Below, one piece after another: positions 24,333-34,359 of a stretch of 64,000 bases of DNA. The notes beneath the pieces were generated by a model that worked only from the letters and a program-made list of their open reading frames with translations, did no database searches and had not been told where the DNA came from. This stretch comes from Liquidambar formosana (Eukaryota; Streptophyta; Magnoliopsida; Saxifragales; Altingiaceae). A program made the position numbers and the translations under genes. Each line of letters begins with the position of its first letter. The stretch's first letter is position 1. The stretch spans positions 25,004,430 through 25,068,429 of the forward strand of contig CM077826.1 of assembly GCA_039720395.1 (NCBI GenBank), read 5' to 3'.

Positions 24333-24864
24333 CTTAGAAATGCATGTCCACCCAGGTGAGCAAGTCTGGGATTTTTATTTCCCATGAATTGTGAGAATTG
24401 GGATCTCCTAAAAAATAAGAATTCCATGAGTTAAGCAAAATGAACAGTCAAGTTTTTATCAATTCCCGGGAATCTATAATTCCCACCTCTAACCTAACGA
24501 ACAGACCTTAATGATGAATTGGTATGTTAATGCTAGTTAATACCATAAGAATTCTTTCTTAATTATTATCTTGGGGATCTTGTCATGATTTTTCTCCGGA
24601 GTTATATTGTTTCCATCTATTCTCGTGTTCGAAAATTGGACTGCACGGTCCACAATAATGATGAATTGGTCACCTTTCATAAATTTTAAATGGGCAGATT
24701 TTGCTCAAATCATTTTGCCAATTACAATCTATGGGACATGGCTCATGGGCATGCACTTTAGTGCAATAGTGCAGAGTCATTTCATACTCCTTGTGAAGAA
24801 AATCACTCATCGATTACAGAGAAATACATGTGAAGTACTGCCCAAAAATGTAAAGGGTCCTAAC

Positions 24865-25534
24865 TAGGCCTGGCAATGGGGTAGGTTTGGGTTGATGTAG
24901 TCAGAATATCACCCAAACCCAACCCAACCCATTTACATGAAGAACCCATTTAAGTAAAACCCAAACTCACCCATTTATTATAAATTGAAACCCAAACTCA
25001 CCCATTTTAAGCATGTAATAGCTTCGCTCATTTGCTGATCTGTTAACCCAACCCAACCCAACCCAAGTTGGTAGCCGCGACATCGAAAGCAGCAAAGCCA
25101 GCGAAAGCACTGGCGAAGCCCAAAGCCGCTGCCAAACCTAAGGCTAAACCAGCTGCTAAATCCAAGACAGCAACTGCAAAACACTCACCGTCGGCCACCT
25201 GAACTCAGGTGAGTCTTCGATCTTCTGAGCAAGTTTTTTTTTTTTTTTTTTTTCCTTTTTTCTCCATGCGTTTGTGCTACCTGGTATATGTATATACTTT
25301 TGGGGCAAAATTTTATTTTTTTTGCCCCTTTTCCATGCTTAAATCAGTGTTGTAGTCTATCGGGTTTCATTAGCACCCAAATTTTTTTTATACCAACCGA
25401 TTAGACCCAATTATTAGTTGGCTTATTATGGTCACCCATTTATAACCCAATTAATAAAAATCACCCATCTACACCCGTTTAACTTAAACAGGTCTGGGTG
25501 GGTTCGCGGGTTTGGGCATAAATTGCTAGCCCTA
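24865..25534. mobile_element. hAT-type non-autonomous element carrying a histone H1 fragment
   Basis: A 670-bp element starts TAGGCCTGGCAATGGGGTAG and ends in the complement of TAGGGCTAGCAATTTATGCC. It is flanked by an exact 8-bp duplication GTCCTAAC (24857-24864, 25535-25542), the hAT signature. The inverted paralogue around 57375-57385 has the uninterrupted site, so the insertion is confirmed within this window. The subterminal parts are rich in ACCCAAACCCAACCC repeats. The centre contains coding sequence resembling the 3' end of histone H1, so this is a Pack-type hAT element. No transposase is present. Confidence 0.87.
25071..25202 (+). pseudogene. Captured 3' coding fragment of a histone H1-like gene
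   Basis: An open frame of 43 codons ends at TGA 25200-25202 and has the lysine/alanine/proline-rich repeat style of linker-histone H1 tails (SKAAKPAKALAKPKAAAKP, then KAKPAAKSKTA). This tail binds linker DNA in chromatin. Codons are GC-rich, unlike the surrounding AT-rich DNA. The globular domain and start are missing. It lies entirely within the hAT element (24865-25534), so it is a captured fragment and not an in situ gene. A GTGAGT after the stop suggests that some 3' genomic sequence came along. The H1 assignment is by composition and repeat style. Confidence 0.72.
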
Positions 25535-25940
25535 GTCCTAACCCAACCAAGGGCCCAACTCAAAACGTTGATTTCCAATGCAAACATGCATTAGATTTGA
25601 ATTTAGGGACATATCCCATCCCAAATCAACCATAGTTTGGTTGTGCTTCATAATTACTTTGAGTCAGTTACAACACAAGAATAGATGGAAATGCTATAAT
25701 TGTGGAGAAAAATCCTAAGCATTGATGACAAGATCCGCAAAAATAACCAAAAGGGAAAAATAAGCCAACTAACCGAAAGAGAAAAGCAATATCCTCTAGA
25801 ATATTTGAAAATTAATGCTAAATAGACAGAAGAGGTAAATAAGAAGAAAAAGGTCCGCAAAAATAACCAAAAAGGAAAAATAGGTATGACAGGATCCTTA
25901 GGAATGTTTGAAAATTAAAAAGCCAACTAGACTGAAGAGG

Positions 25941-25952
25941 TATATATATAAG
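25941..25952 (+). promoter_or_regulatory. TATA box of DEFL gene B
   Basis: TATATATATAAG followed by TAGACATG. The element is slightly expanded relative to TATATAAG in other members. A short segment (AAAAAGCCAACTAG) is present both before and after the TATA box, lengthening the leader so the ATG is about 97 nt away. Confidence 0.7.
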
Positions 25953-26048
25953 TAGACATGCTTTTAAAAAGCCAACTAGCCTAAGGTGTTATCAAACACT
26001 AAATACAAGAAAAAAGGGAACGAAACAGCACCAATCTTCAGGTACACA

Positions 26049-26401
26049 ATGGCGAAAAGTGACCTTTCTTTTTTCACTCAACGCACATTCATGGGGGCTT
26101 TATGCCTTGCTCTGCTCTTGAGTTCTGGTGGGCAGTAGTTATAGCTGTTGTCATGGTGATTATTTATTTTGATTTTTGATAGGTTTACATTATATATATT
26201 CCTTCATGCTAATTAATAACATTTATGGTTATAGTGATAGGGCAAGCAGCCGCACAAGGTTCTCAATTTCCGAGCTGCTTGAAGGGGCCGTGTTCAGATT
26301 TCCCAGACTGCAATCAAGCTTGCATTAAACATGGACATCCCAACGGAGGCAAATGTGTGGATGTTGGGGGAGGAGCTTTAGCTTGCTGCTGTGCCGCTTG
26401 A
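26049..26401 (+). CDS. Defensin-like secreted peptide, gene B
   Basis: Exons 26049-26127 and 26235-26401, with a 107-nt phase-1 intron (GTGGGC donor, ATAG acceptor), give 81 residues. Exon 1 encodes the signal peptide (hydrophobic FMGALCLALLLSS). The mature part has cysteines C-x4-C-x5-C-x3-C-x10-C-x9-C-C-C, identical to gene C. CxxxC plus NGGKC plus terminal CxC suggest a CSalpha-beta fold. The donor differs from the GTAACT of C and D, so splicing efficiency may differ. The inverted paralogue F is frameshifted, and B is the intact copy of that pair. Confidence 0.85.
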
Positions 26402-27164
26402 TAATTGATTAAGCTTGCCATGTTATGTTGTAACCTTCATTTGAGATGAAATAAATAACATACAATAATGGGATCTTCGTGAGCCTTCTTTTTTTTTTTT
26501 TTTTGGCCAAATGATAGGAGAACACACACATCCATCCGAGCTAATTACTATAGCATTAATTTCATTTTCTGATAACTTGGGCTTAAGGAATCCTAGTAGG
26601 TAGGTAGTGTAGTTATAGTTGTTGCATGTGATGGTGATTATTTATTTCACCTTTTATATTTTATACTTTGAGCATAAAATTTGAGTCAAATGATTACTGA
26701 AGGAGGGGTTTGGTTCAAAATTTACACTGAAGAGATATAAATAAGTCAACATTTTTAACCTCAAATTAAGTAGTGATTACTGAAGAAGGAGGGGTTTGGC
26801 TCAAAATTTACGACCCGCTGCATGTGAATGTGGGGATTGAGGCCTTATAAAGAATCCGATACACCAAACATATAATCAGTGGTGAAATTTTTCTCATTAT
26901 AGGGAGCATAAGATGAGCATGCAATAAGTGTCCCATAGACTGTAATTGGCAAATTGATTTTGAACAAAACCTAGTGATTCTGGTCATGTAAAAGCCATGA
27001 AAGTGACCAATTCATCATTCCTTTTGGAAAAAACGATGGACTAAAATAGTTTGAAAATCGAAAAAGGCTTTTGAATGGATTTTGAGTGCATATATTTAAT
27101 TCACCTTATTAGTGCATGGGTTAATATGATGGGTGACACAGTATTTTCCATTTCCCATCTACTT
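26402..27164. other. 3' flank of gene B, duplicated in the minus arm
   Basis: A likely 3' UTR (TGTAACCTTCATTTGAGATG, then AAATAAATAACA) is followed by AT-rich DNA collinear with about 55250-56480 on the other strand. A short direct repeat, AGGAGGGGTTTGG with following sequence, occurs at about 26702 and 26792. No other gene is seen. Confidence 0.5.
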
Positions 27165-28380
27165 TCTTTAACCCTCAGTTTAAATTTCGGATTCCACTCA
27201 AGAGCCAAAATAGAACAAAACCAAACTGAAAGGATGAGAAAAAAATGGGAATGAAGAAAAAATGGAACAGAAAATATAAATTTTTTTGCCCCTTTTCAAT
27301 CTTAGCATTTTTCCTCCCACTTTCTTTGCCAACCAAACGAGGGAGAATAGAATCTTCATATATATTTTTTTTCCTTTCCTTTGCCTTTTCCATCAGCCAA
27401 ACACACTGTAAAGTTTCCTTTAGTTTACAAACTTTAAAAATAAAGAGGGCCAAATGTAATTTTAAAAATTTTGAAAAAAATTTATTTAAAAAAAAAAAAA
27501 GAAAAGAAAAGAGAGAGAATAATAAATTCTGGCCATGGCAAGGCTACTTCGGTGGAATGCTTTACTTTCCATTGGACATCCAAACAATGGTATTAATACA
27601 ATCTGGCCGAGACAACAATGGTTGCAAAAATGGATTATGTTTAGTGTATTGATCAGTTGGTTTAATAATATTTATGTTTTTCTTCTTTTCTTTTTTTTTT
27701 TTCTTTTTTGGCAATTGCCATCATAATATTCCTTGAAATTTAATTTTAGAGCTTATTCCTTTATTCGAAATTTTTTTAACAAAACTAAATTCTCCACATA
27801 TAAAATAAACGAGCCAACAATTTGCACGTATCTTTAATATGAATATGATCTTAGTTGTCTTGTCTAGGTCTGTGAATGGATCATAATTGAATGACAAAAT
27901 ATCTGATCAATTTTGCAAGACAACAATGATTTTGCTTAAATCATTTTTCCAGTTACAATCTATGGGACATGGGCATCCACTTAGTGCATGAATGCATACT
28001 CATCTCATGCTCCCTATAGTGAAAAATCACCTATAGATTATAAAGAATTATGTATCTTGTACGAGAAAAACAGGTATGTAATTGTGATGTGGTTGATGTG
28101 GTACTACAAGTCAATGGGAGTAACGCAAAATGAGCTTGTCAATGTCTTTTTTGACCCCACAATTTTATTTTACGTCACTCTCATTCACCCATGACACCAT
28201 GTGATTGTGTCACATTTACATGAAAGACTCACTCGTTTATTATAGTCCAAAAATCTAACGATTCTAAACCATGCAAGGCCCAACCCAAAACCTTGATTTC
28301 GAATCCAAACATTAGATTTGAATTTAGGGACTCCAAATCCAAATCCAAATCCCACCCCAAATCAACCATTAAATTTTGTT
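27165..28380. repeat. Duplicated non-coding block (copies near 34660-35330 and 36380-37130)
   Basis: The stretch from TTCCTCCCACTTTC through the short frame starting ATGGCAAGGCTACTTCGGTG (27535) and onward recurs at 34660-35330. Its later part recurs at 36380-37130. The shared short frame has no domain and decays differently in each copy, so I treat it as repeat and not gene. The left portion has MITE-like composition. Confidence 0.65.
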
Positions 28381-28530
28381 ATGCTCCATAATTACATTCC
28401 AATCTGTTAGAACACAAGAATAGATGAAAATAATATAACCTCGGAGAAAAATCCTAAGCATTTATGACAAGATCTAAAAAATAACCAAAAGGGAAAATAT
28501 GAAAATTAATAAGCCAACAGAATAAAGAGG
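28380..28530 (+). promoter_or_regulatory. Orphan DEFL upstream module (no gene follows)
   Basis: GGAGAAAAATCCTAAGCATT, ATAACCAAAAGGGAAAATAT and AATTAATAAGCCAACAGA match the region 100-250 bp upstream of the DEFL genes. The match stops just before the TATA box position and is replaced by sequence beginning GGTAGCATCTCCAAAGG. A second such junction is at about 37255. It appears to be a promoter fragment separated from its gene. Confidence 0.55.
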
Positions 28531-28549
28531 GTAGCATCTCCAAAGGGGA

Positions 28550-29049
28550 TGCCAACTTTCATGTTAGCACAAGAAATGGTTATAGAAGGAATTGCCAAGT
28601 TTCAAATTTATCTCCAATCAAAATTCTTTTGCTGATTTGAAATTGAAACTCATCTCTTGATGCCAAATTTGACATCCTTCAAAGTCACATATCTTTCTTC
28701 TTCTTCTTTTTTAAATTATTTTATTCCAAATTTAACCATTTTAAGATTTGATTCCTCCATTTTTTTGTATTTAACATATTGGGTGGAGTGATTTGTTTTG
28801 AGTTAAGATTTCAAATTTGGCATATTAGGTAAAGTGACCAATTTTAAATAGACCTTAATTTTGTATTTGTCATAAAAAAATTTAACAAACAAGCTTTCAA
28901 CCTTATTTGCGATTGAAAATTAATAAGCCAACGATCCTTTGGGTTACCTAACATTATTATTTACTTCTCCGTATGCGCGATTGAAATTGCCTCATTTACA
29001 TTGTATTTTCGCATATCTTTAATATGTTGTTAGTTATGTTGTCATGGCC
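28550..29049. other. Non-coding repeat similar to 37259-37640
   Basis: AGCATCTCCAAAGG(G/A)GATGCCAA and about 330 bp after it are shared with the region starting at 37262. The composition is that of a MITE. Sequence AAAATTAATAAGCCAAC flanks it on both sides (about 28502 and 28917), as a duplicated junction might. No gene is seen. Confidence 0.45.
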
Positions 29050-29054
29050 TGTGA

Positions 29055-30648
29055 TGAAAGGAATTGTTATTAAAACAGTAGCGGAAGCGAAAAATCACAC
29101 AAAACAATTTTGATGATACAATTCCAATAACCAAGATCAAGCCATGTTCATGTAAGATTCAACAATAAAATGCAGCAACTAATAAAATCAAAAACTCACT
29201 TTGATAGCCTTTTAGTCGCATGATGTTGAGGATGATGAGCCGCACACGTGTCCGGCCTCCAAAGGTATCCACACCAAGCAAAGCTCCTAGGTTCCTTCAA
29301 TCAATCTCCATTGATGCATTATAAGAGAAGAAGAGAACAAGGGATGAGAGAGATATAGTGAGGCCATAATGAAGGAGAGCATGTGCTAGCATGCTTATAA
29401 TCTCCCTTTTATAGTGACTGGCCTAGGGTAACCCTAACCCAATTAGGATTTTACAATTTCTCCAAAATTGTTCCCTAGTCCTTCTAATAATCACTTTATT
29501 AAAAGGCGTCCAAATTAACTTTTAATTGGATTTTTGCCCACTCTCTCAAAACCTAGAATATCCCTTTGCTTATCGGTGTGTGACCCCTTGGGTTCACAAT
29601 CTATCTAGTAGTAGGAATGAGCACCTATAGGTGCCCCAATAGAACTCTTTCTATTTGGGTTCAATTAGAACGCTTTCTAATTTCCCTATATGAGAATAAT
29701 AATTCTTTATTATTCTTAAGGCTTCTACTAGTTATGAGTAACACCTAGCAATATGTCATGACGTAACCTAGATAGAGTGAAGGTACATAGTGAACCCTTC
29801 AATTACAGTTATGATGCAATTCGATCCCTCCATCAACCAATGCCCCAATTGAGTCAATACGGTATAGAAATCTGTCAATCCCCTAACTCAATTATATGAA
29901 TCTATCTTGATATCAACTCATATGGTGAACTTAGAAAAACTCTTTTTTTTTTTTTAAAGTTACCTTAGCTTGCTCTAGCCAGAGACTTCAATAAGTTATA
30001 TTCAAGAAGATAACATAGAGCATTCCCTCTCTTTATTGAGAGTGATGGATCCCATATTGTGCACTCACATACCTCCATGCATGACTCATTAGGACCAATG
30101 AATACATTTGTAGGTCCATGGTCAGAACCTATACTTTGCATCATTAAATCCTAATAATCCATACACAAGATATCAATGGTACCTCAAGTCAAGGGATTAG
30201 TTACATCACTGCAACTAAGAGCTGCTATTTGACATGTAGTAAAACTCCATATAGCTTGCTCTAAAGTTGGTCACGTTCAGTGAACTTGTTTTCTAACAAG
30301 CACCCACAGGTTTGCTTTAATGTCTCTACACAAATGACTTGAGACTAGCCATCCTCCCTATTGAGTAAACATAACCTGTACTAACTTTATCTGGTTCATC
30401 AATGCCCAGTTGATAAACCTACAGTTAAGAACCTTTTAGGATTAATATATAGAAAGAATGAGTCTCAACATCTCAACTCCTTGAGATATCAATCTCGCCA
30501 CAATTATCCTTTAGACTTATCATGCAAACCCGAATACACATGATATTTAACTTGCCCTTTGTTTATTATAAGTAATCAATGAAATAGTGATTGTTCATTA
30601 TCCCTAAAATATCATCTCTATGATTGGATTTAGGGCATATTACTAACA
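29055..30648 (-). mobile_element. Probable solo LTR (1.6 kb), family shared with 48898-50557
   Basis: Begins TG and ends CA (TGAAAGGAAT... to ...TTACTAACA) and is flanked by a 5-bp duplication TGTGA at 29050-29054 and 30649-30653. In other duplicated copies of this region the sequence GGCCTGTGAATGGATCA is uninterrupted, giving an empty site. Similarity to 48898-50557 includes ATCATCTCTATGATTGG near the right end and AGTAACACCTAGCA in the middle. There is no coding region, primer site or second LTR. The orientation is inferred from TGTTAG-type starts on the minus strand. Confidence 0.65.
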
Positions 30649-30964
30649 TGTGAATGGATCAAAACTGGATAACAAAATATCTAAATCAATTTTGCAATGC
30701 GGGAATCCGCCAATGCTAGTTAATACGAGAAGTATTCTTACTTTATTGTACGTTATCTTGGGGATCCTCTCATAAATGCTTACGATTTTTCTCCGGAATT
30801 ATATTGTTTCCATAATTACTTTGAATTTGTCTAATAGATGGAAATAATATCACTCTGGAGAAAAATCCTTACTACTCATGAGATAAAGATCCCAAAAAAT
30901 GACCAAAAGGAAAAAAATGTATGACAAATATTTGAAAATTAATAAAATAGCTTGATTGAAAAGG

Positions 30965-30972
30965 TATATAAG
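30965..30972 (+). promoter_or_regulatory. TATA box of DEFL gene C
   Basis: TATATAAG followed by TAGACAAG and TTGAGCCCAAGG. The ATG lies 55 nt downstream. The upstream module (GGAGAAAAATCCTTACTACT, ATGACCAAAAGG) is present, so this copy has the complete conserved promoter. Confidence 0.78.
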
Positions 30973-31027
30973 TAGACAAGATTTGAGCCCAAGGTATTAT
31001 CAAACAGCAGCAGCCTTCACACAATTA

Positions 31028-31373
31028 ATGGCGACAAGCGACCTCTCTCTTTTCACTCAACGCTCCTTCATGGGAGCTTTATGCATTGCTTTGCTCTTGT
31101 GTTCAGGTAACTTAATTTCGTAATAAGTCATCTTTTATTGTCAAAAAAGGCATAGATTTATTGGATTAATTTTTCTTAGTTTATGGTAATAATTTGATGG
31201 TTATAGTGATAGGGCAAGCAGTCGCACAAGGTTCTCAATTTCCGAGCTGCTTGAAGGGGCCATGTTCAGATTTCCCAGACTGCAATCAAGCTTGCATTAA
31301 CGGTGGATATCCCAATGGAGGCAAATGTGTGGATGTTGGGGGAGGAGCTTTAGCTTGCTGCTGTGCGGCTTGA
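31028..31373 (+). CDS. Defensin-like secreted peptide, gene C
   Basis: Exons 31028-31106 and 31207-31373, with a 100-nt phase-1 intron (GTAACT/ATAG), give 81 residues. The signal peptide has core FMGALCIALLLCS, and the mature part has cysteines C-x4-C-x5-C-x3-C-x10-C-x9-C-C-C. Gene C is very close to B. Most residue changes fall in the ten-residue loop between cysteines 4 and 5 (INGGYPNGGK versus IKHGHPNGGK). It has a complete promoter, clean splice sites and a 3' UTR with TTTGTAACCTTCATTTCAGA and AAATAAATAA. Function as defence peptide or signal is not decidable from sequence. Confidence 0.87.
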
Positions 31374-31540
31374 TTAAAGCTTTCATGCCATATTAATTTG
31401 TAACCTTCATTTCAGATTAAATAAATAATATATTAAATAATGGGATCTCCACAAACCATTTGTTTTGTGGGCAAGTGGTGTCATAATATTTCTATCAATT
31501 CTATTTTTTGGGTTTATCTATTTATTCGTTATTCTTTTAA

Positions 31541-31571
<31 letters not shown>

Positions 31572-31607
31572 AAATTCTCTACGTAATACAAGAACCAATG
31601 ACGTAAT

Positions 31608-31788
31608 TAGAGTTGTAAATTAAAACAAACCAAGTTACTCAAGTCCGGCTCAATAAAAAAGCTAGCTCGAGCTCGTTCGTGAAATAAACGAATCAATCTC
31701 AAACATCATTTTAAGTTTATTAATTTAACGAGCCAAGCTTGAGCAAGCTACTACTCAACTTGACTTGATGTACTCATTTACAGCCCTA
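31608..31788. mobile_element. Small hAT-type MITE, copy downstream of gene C
   Basis: A 181-bp element TAGAGTTGTAAAT... ...ATTTACAGCCCTA with short inverted termini. The right flank GGCATAAT matches the 8-bp duplication that is exact around the copy at 52697-52877. The left flank here is mutated to GACGTAAT. The interior contains the palindrome-rich GCTCGAGCTCGTTCG. A truncated copy starts at 36278. Confidence 0.7.
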
Positions 31789-32119
31789 GGCATAATAATC
31801 TATTAGGCTATTGGCATACTTCACTGGTTAAATGAGTGATTTTTTATCCAAGTTTATGGAAAAACATTGATACGCATTAGTTGATATTAAGAGGGAGTTA
31901 AGGGTAAGAGTAGGTTAATTCTATCAATTGTCTAAAAAGGGAAAAAAAATGGAATCTATGTTTAAAAAGCTCATAGTTATATTGTCTTAGCCTGTGAATG
32001 GATCACAATTAGTAAGTTGTTTTGAACAAAATCTGATGACTCTGGTCATTTAAAAAAAATCAATGCAAGTGACCAATTCATCGTTATAATGGACTTTCAA
32101 ATGTGGTCCAATTTTGGAA

Positions 32120-32530
32120 AACAAGAATAGACAGAAAGAATATAACTCTGGATAAAAATCCTAAGCTTTTATGAAAAAATCCCAAAAAAAAAAAAGAAAA
32201 AAAAAGAAAGAAAGAAAGTAAAAATATGTTTGACAAGATGGTTAGGAATATGTAAAAATTAATAAACCAACTAGCCTAAAGAGGTATGTATATATATATA
32301 TATATATATATATGTAGACAATCCTTGAGCCTAAGGTATTATCAAATCCTAATCATTTATGAATAAAAATAACCAAAAAAGTAAAAACATGTAAGAGCAA
32401 GTTATAGGAATATATGAACTAATTCACGTACCATTGCAATTGGTTCATTTTCTTTGTAACCTTTATTTCAAATTTGAGATGAAATGAAAAATAATAGTGA
32501 TCATGAACTAATAATTACTGTTGCAATCGG
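32120..32530 (+). pseudogene. DEFL gene ghost 1: promoter and 3' UTR kept, coding exons lost
   Basis: The DEFL upstream module (AATCCTAAGCTTTTATG, ACCAACTAGCCTAAAGAGG) leads into a TATA position expanded to a (TA)n run (32289-32314), then GTAGACAATCCTTGAGCC and AAGGTATTATCAAATCC. Instead of exon 1 the sequence passes to GGTTCATTTTCTTTGTAACC and GAGATGAAATGAAAAATAAT, which match the DEFL 3' UTR. No cysteine-coding exon lies between. The duplicate at 54410-54790 shows the same loss. Confidence 0.65.
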
Positions 32531-33194
32531 TTCAAAAATGCTGTTGGGTATTGAAAGTCTGGAAGAGCCACTAAATGTTTTATGCACATCATTCTTTTTG
32601 GAAAAAACCGTCGACAAAAATAGTTTAATATCGAAAAGGCTTTTAAATGGATTTTGAGCACATAGATTTAGTTCACCTTATTAGTGCATGGGTTAATACG
32701 ATGGTTGACTCAATACTTCCCATTTTCCTTCTACTTTCTTTAACCCATACACTAAGAGCATCTCTAACCATGTGAGGCATTTAAGTGAGATATATATACT
32801 TTTTGCATAGATACAGTGTAAAAACGCATTGCTATATGGAAAATTAATGCATCACATGAAAAAAGTGATTACTCCAATGCATGTAAGTCTTTTTTATTTT
32901 TTATTTTTTATTTTTATTTGGCTTTACTTACCTTTCTCTCTACCTCCAATCATTTCTTGAAAGATGATGCGGCAGATTTGCATGTGAGCCATTTCTTGAG
33001 ACAAATATGGTTCAAGATTTGTCTCAAGTTATATTTGTTTTACCAAATGTATCACCCATTGGAATACCTACTTTTAACACATGAGGCAAAAGATAACTAT
33101 CTCACATTTTGCCTCGTAGTTGGAAATGCTCTAATAGAATTTACGAGACATACTCATCTCATGCTCCCTGTAGTGAAAAAAAATCACCCATTGA
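32531..33194. other. Non-coding, partly repeated
   Basis: Contains GGAAAAAACCGTCGACAAAAATAG-type sequence also seen near 27030 and 55330 (shared DEFL flank). An AT-rich segment 32755-33140 resembles a MITE (GAGCATCTCTAACCATGTGA at the left and TTGGAAATGCTCTAATAG at the right as inverted ends). No gene is supported. Confidence 0.45.
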
Positions 33195-34111
33195 TTATAA
33201 AGAAATTTTTTTTTTTACAAAGTTCTTAAAATGATGTATTCTAGTAGATTTCATGGAAAGTTTTCATAAAAACTTTTTTTATATTTTTCATAAAATCTTG
33301 AAAATTGAAGAGACGTGGGGTTTACAAATAAAGTTAAGGGGTTGCAATAGCCAGCCCCCTTTAAGAATCTTGGCAGTAGAATTGCTCCCGACTTGATTAA
33401 TTTTTAAGAATCTTTTTCCTTTTTAACTTTTTATGAAGAAAACACCTGTGTAAATTTATTTTCTCATGTATCAGGAAAAAGAAAAAAATGATGATATGAA
33501 TAAATAAATCAAAAAAAGAAAGAAAGAAAGTAGTTAGGGATAGGATTAACATACATAATTTTTTTGCACAAATTCTTACACAAGTTTTTAGATAACCTAT
33601 TTCCAATTTATATTTTGTAAAACTCACCATTAGATTAGATAGTCTTCCTACATCGGTCATGCACGCAAAAAATCAACTTGATTCGAGATTAAGAGCCGCT
33701 TCATCCATAAATGTGAGATTTTTCGTGATTAAAAAGACAAGTATTTGGATCGAATGGCAACAAATGTCGGATCAATTTAATTTTTTGTGTGGATAACTTA
33801 TGTGGGAAGACTATCTAATCCAATGGTGGGTTTCACAAAATATGAATTAGAGATAAGTCATCTAAAAACTTGTATAAAAATTTGTGTAAAAAATTGTGTA
33901 TGTTGATCCTAACAGTACAAGATGTAAGTAGAAGAGATTTTAACAACAATCTTTGTAGAAAAAAAAAAGGGACAAAAGCAAATTAAAAATAAAAAAAGGT
34001 GCAAAAGAGAAAGAAATTTGATCAAACTTTGGTACCACGAGCTTAGTTCGCTATGTTGTAAATTAGGTGTGTTCACCAAAGGAATATGTTTACGAGGGAA
34101 AGTCTAGGACT
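33195..34111. repeat. Segmental-duplication block, copy 2
   Basis: Collinear with 16130-16910 and then 20190-20330. It begins inside the truncated MULE-like MITE and keeps its TTTAAGAATCTTGG right flank. It lacks the 16913-18415 element and the Helitron, so it is the empty-site reference for both. Confidence 0.75.
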
Positions 34112-34349
34112 TGACCCAAGAGAGTTAATCTAGTCAAGTCGATAGGAGGAGAGCATCTTTATTCTATAAACCTAGGTTCGATTCCTCTGGGAGCATTCCA
34201 GGAATTAATTCATGAATGCACCAGGCCGATGTGGGGGAGTGCGCCTTTAAGATCACCTGAGGAAGGATTTAGTCGAGGTACGCGCAAGCTAGCCTGGACA
34301 CCCTGACCGTTAAAAAACAAAAAAAAAAAAAAAAAAAAAAGGGTCTACA
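34112..34349 (+). mobile_element. tRNA-derived SINE
   Basis: Contains a pol III B-box GGTTCGATTCC at 34175-34185 and an A-box-like GTTAATCTAGTCAAGTCG upstream, the conserved body GGCCGATGTGGGGGAGTGCG, and a poly(A) end (about 34318-34340). Flanking CTAGGACT at 34104-34111 and 34350-34357 is a short target duplication. The paralogous block at 20290-20310 lacks it. A second, 5'-truncated copy lies on the minus strand at 55986-56153. Confidence 0.82.
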
Positions 34350-34359
34350 CTAGGACTAT

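Larger units (their letters stand above)
23240..27450 (+). repeat. Plus arm of a large inverted duplication (partner 54870-63855)
   Basis: Sequence from about 23240 to 27450 reappears in reverse complement from about 63855 down to 54870. Matching landmarks: the unique segment at 23280-23420 versus 63700-63840, the reading frame at 24607-24867 versus 57421-57636 (minus), and DEFL gene B versus F. Differences are insertions: a hAT MITE (24865-25534) only in this arm, and a Helitron and a SINE only in the other. Confidence 0.85.

Noticed and set aside
24224..24427. Frames with long Tyr-Ile repeats over the TA/TATG microsatellite
   Set aside because: These are translations of the simple repeat and not proteins.
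24607..24867. 86-codon plus-strand frame with a hydrophobic N-terminus, mirrored at 57636-57421
   Set aside because: Similarity is explained by the inverted duplication. The frame ends differ because of the hAT insertion. No domain, and no Kozak or promoter context like that of the DEFL genes.
24978..25184. Minus-strand frame opposite the histone-like segment (Cys/Phe/Gly rich)
   Set aside because: It is the reverse complement of the lysine/alanine-rich frame. The plus-strand frame with its stop and histone-like composition is the better explanation.
27535..27726. Short frame beginning ATGGCAAGGCTACTTCGG, repeated at 34877 (about 60 codons)
   Set aside because: It is duplicated with its flanks as part of a large block, has no signal peptide or domain, decays into low-complexity T-rich sequence and is lost in the third block copy near 36380. 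Treated as repeat.
34141..34200. Possible tRNA gene (GGTTCGATTCC arm)
   Set aside because: There is a B-box and a T-arm-like sequence but no full cloverleaf or acceptor stem, and it lies in a SINE body with a poly(A) tail.
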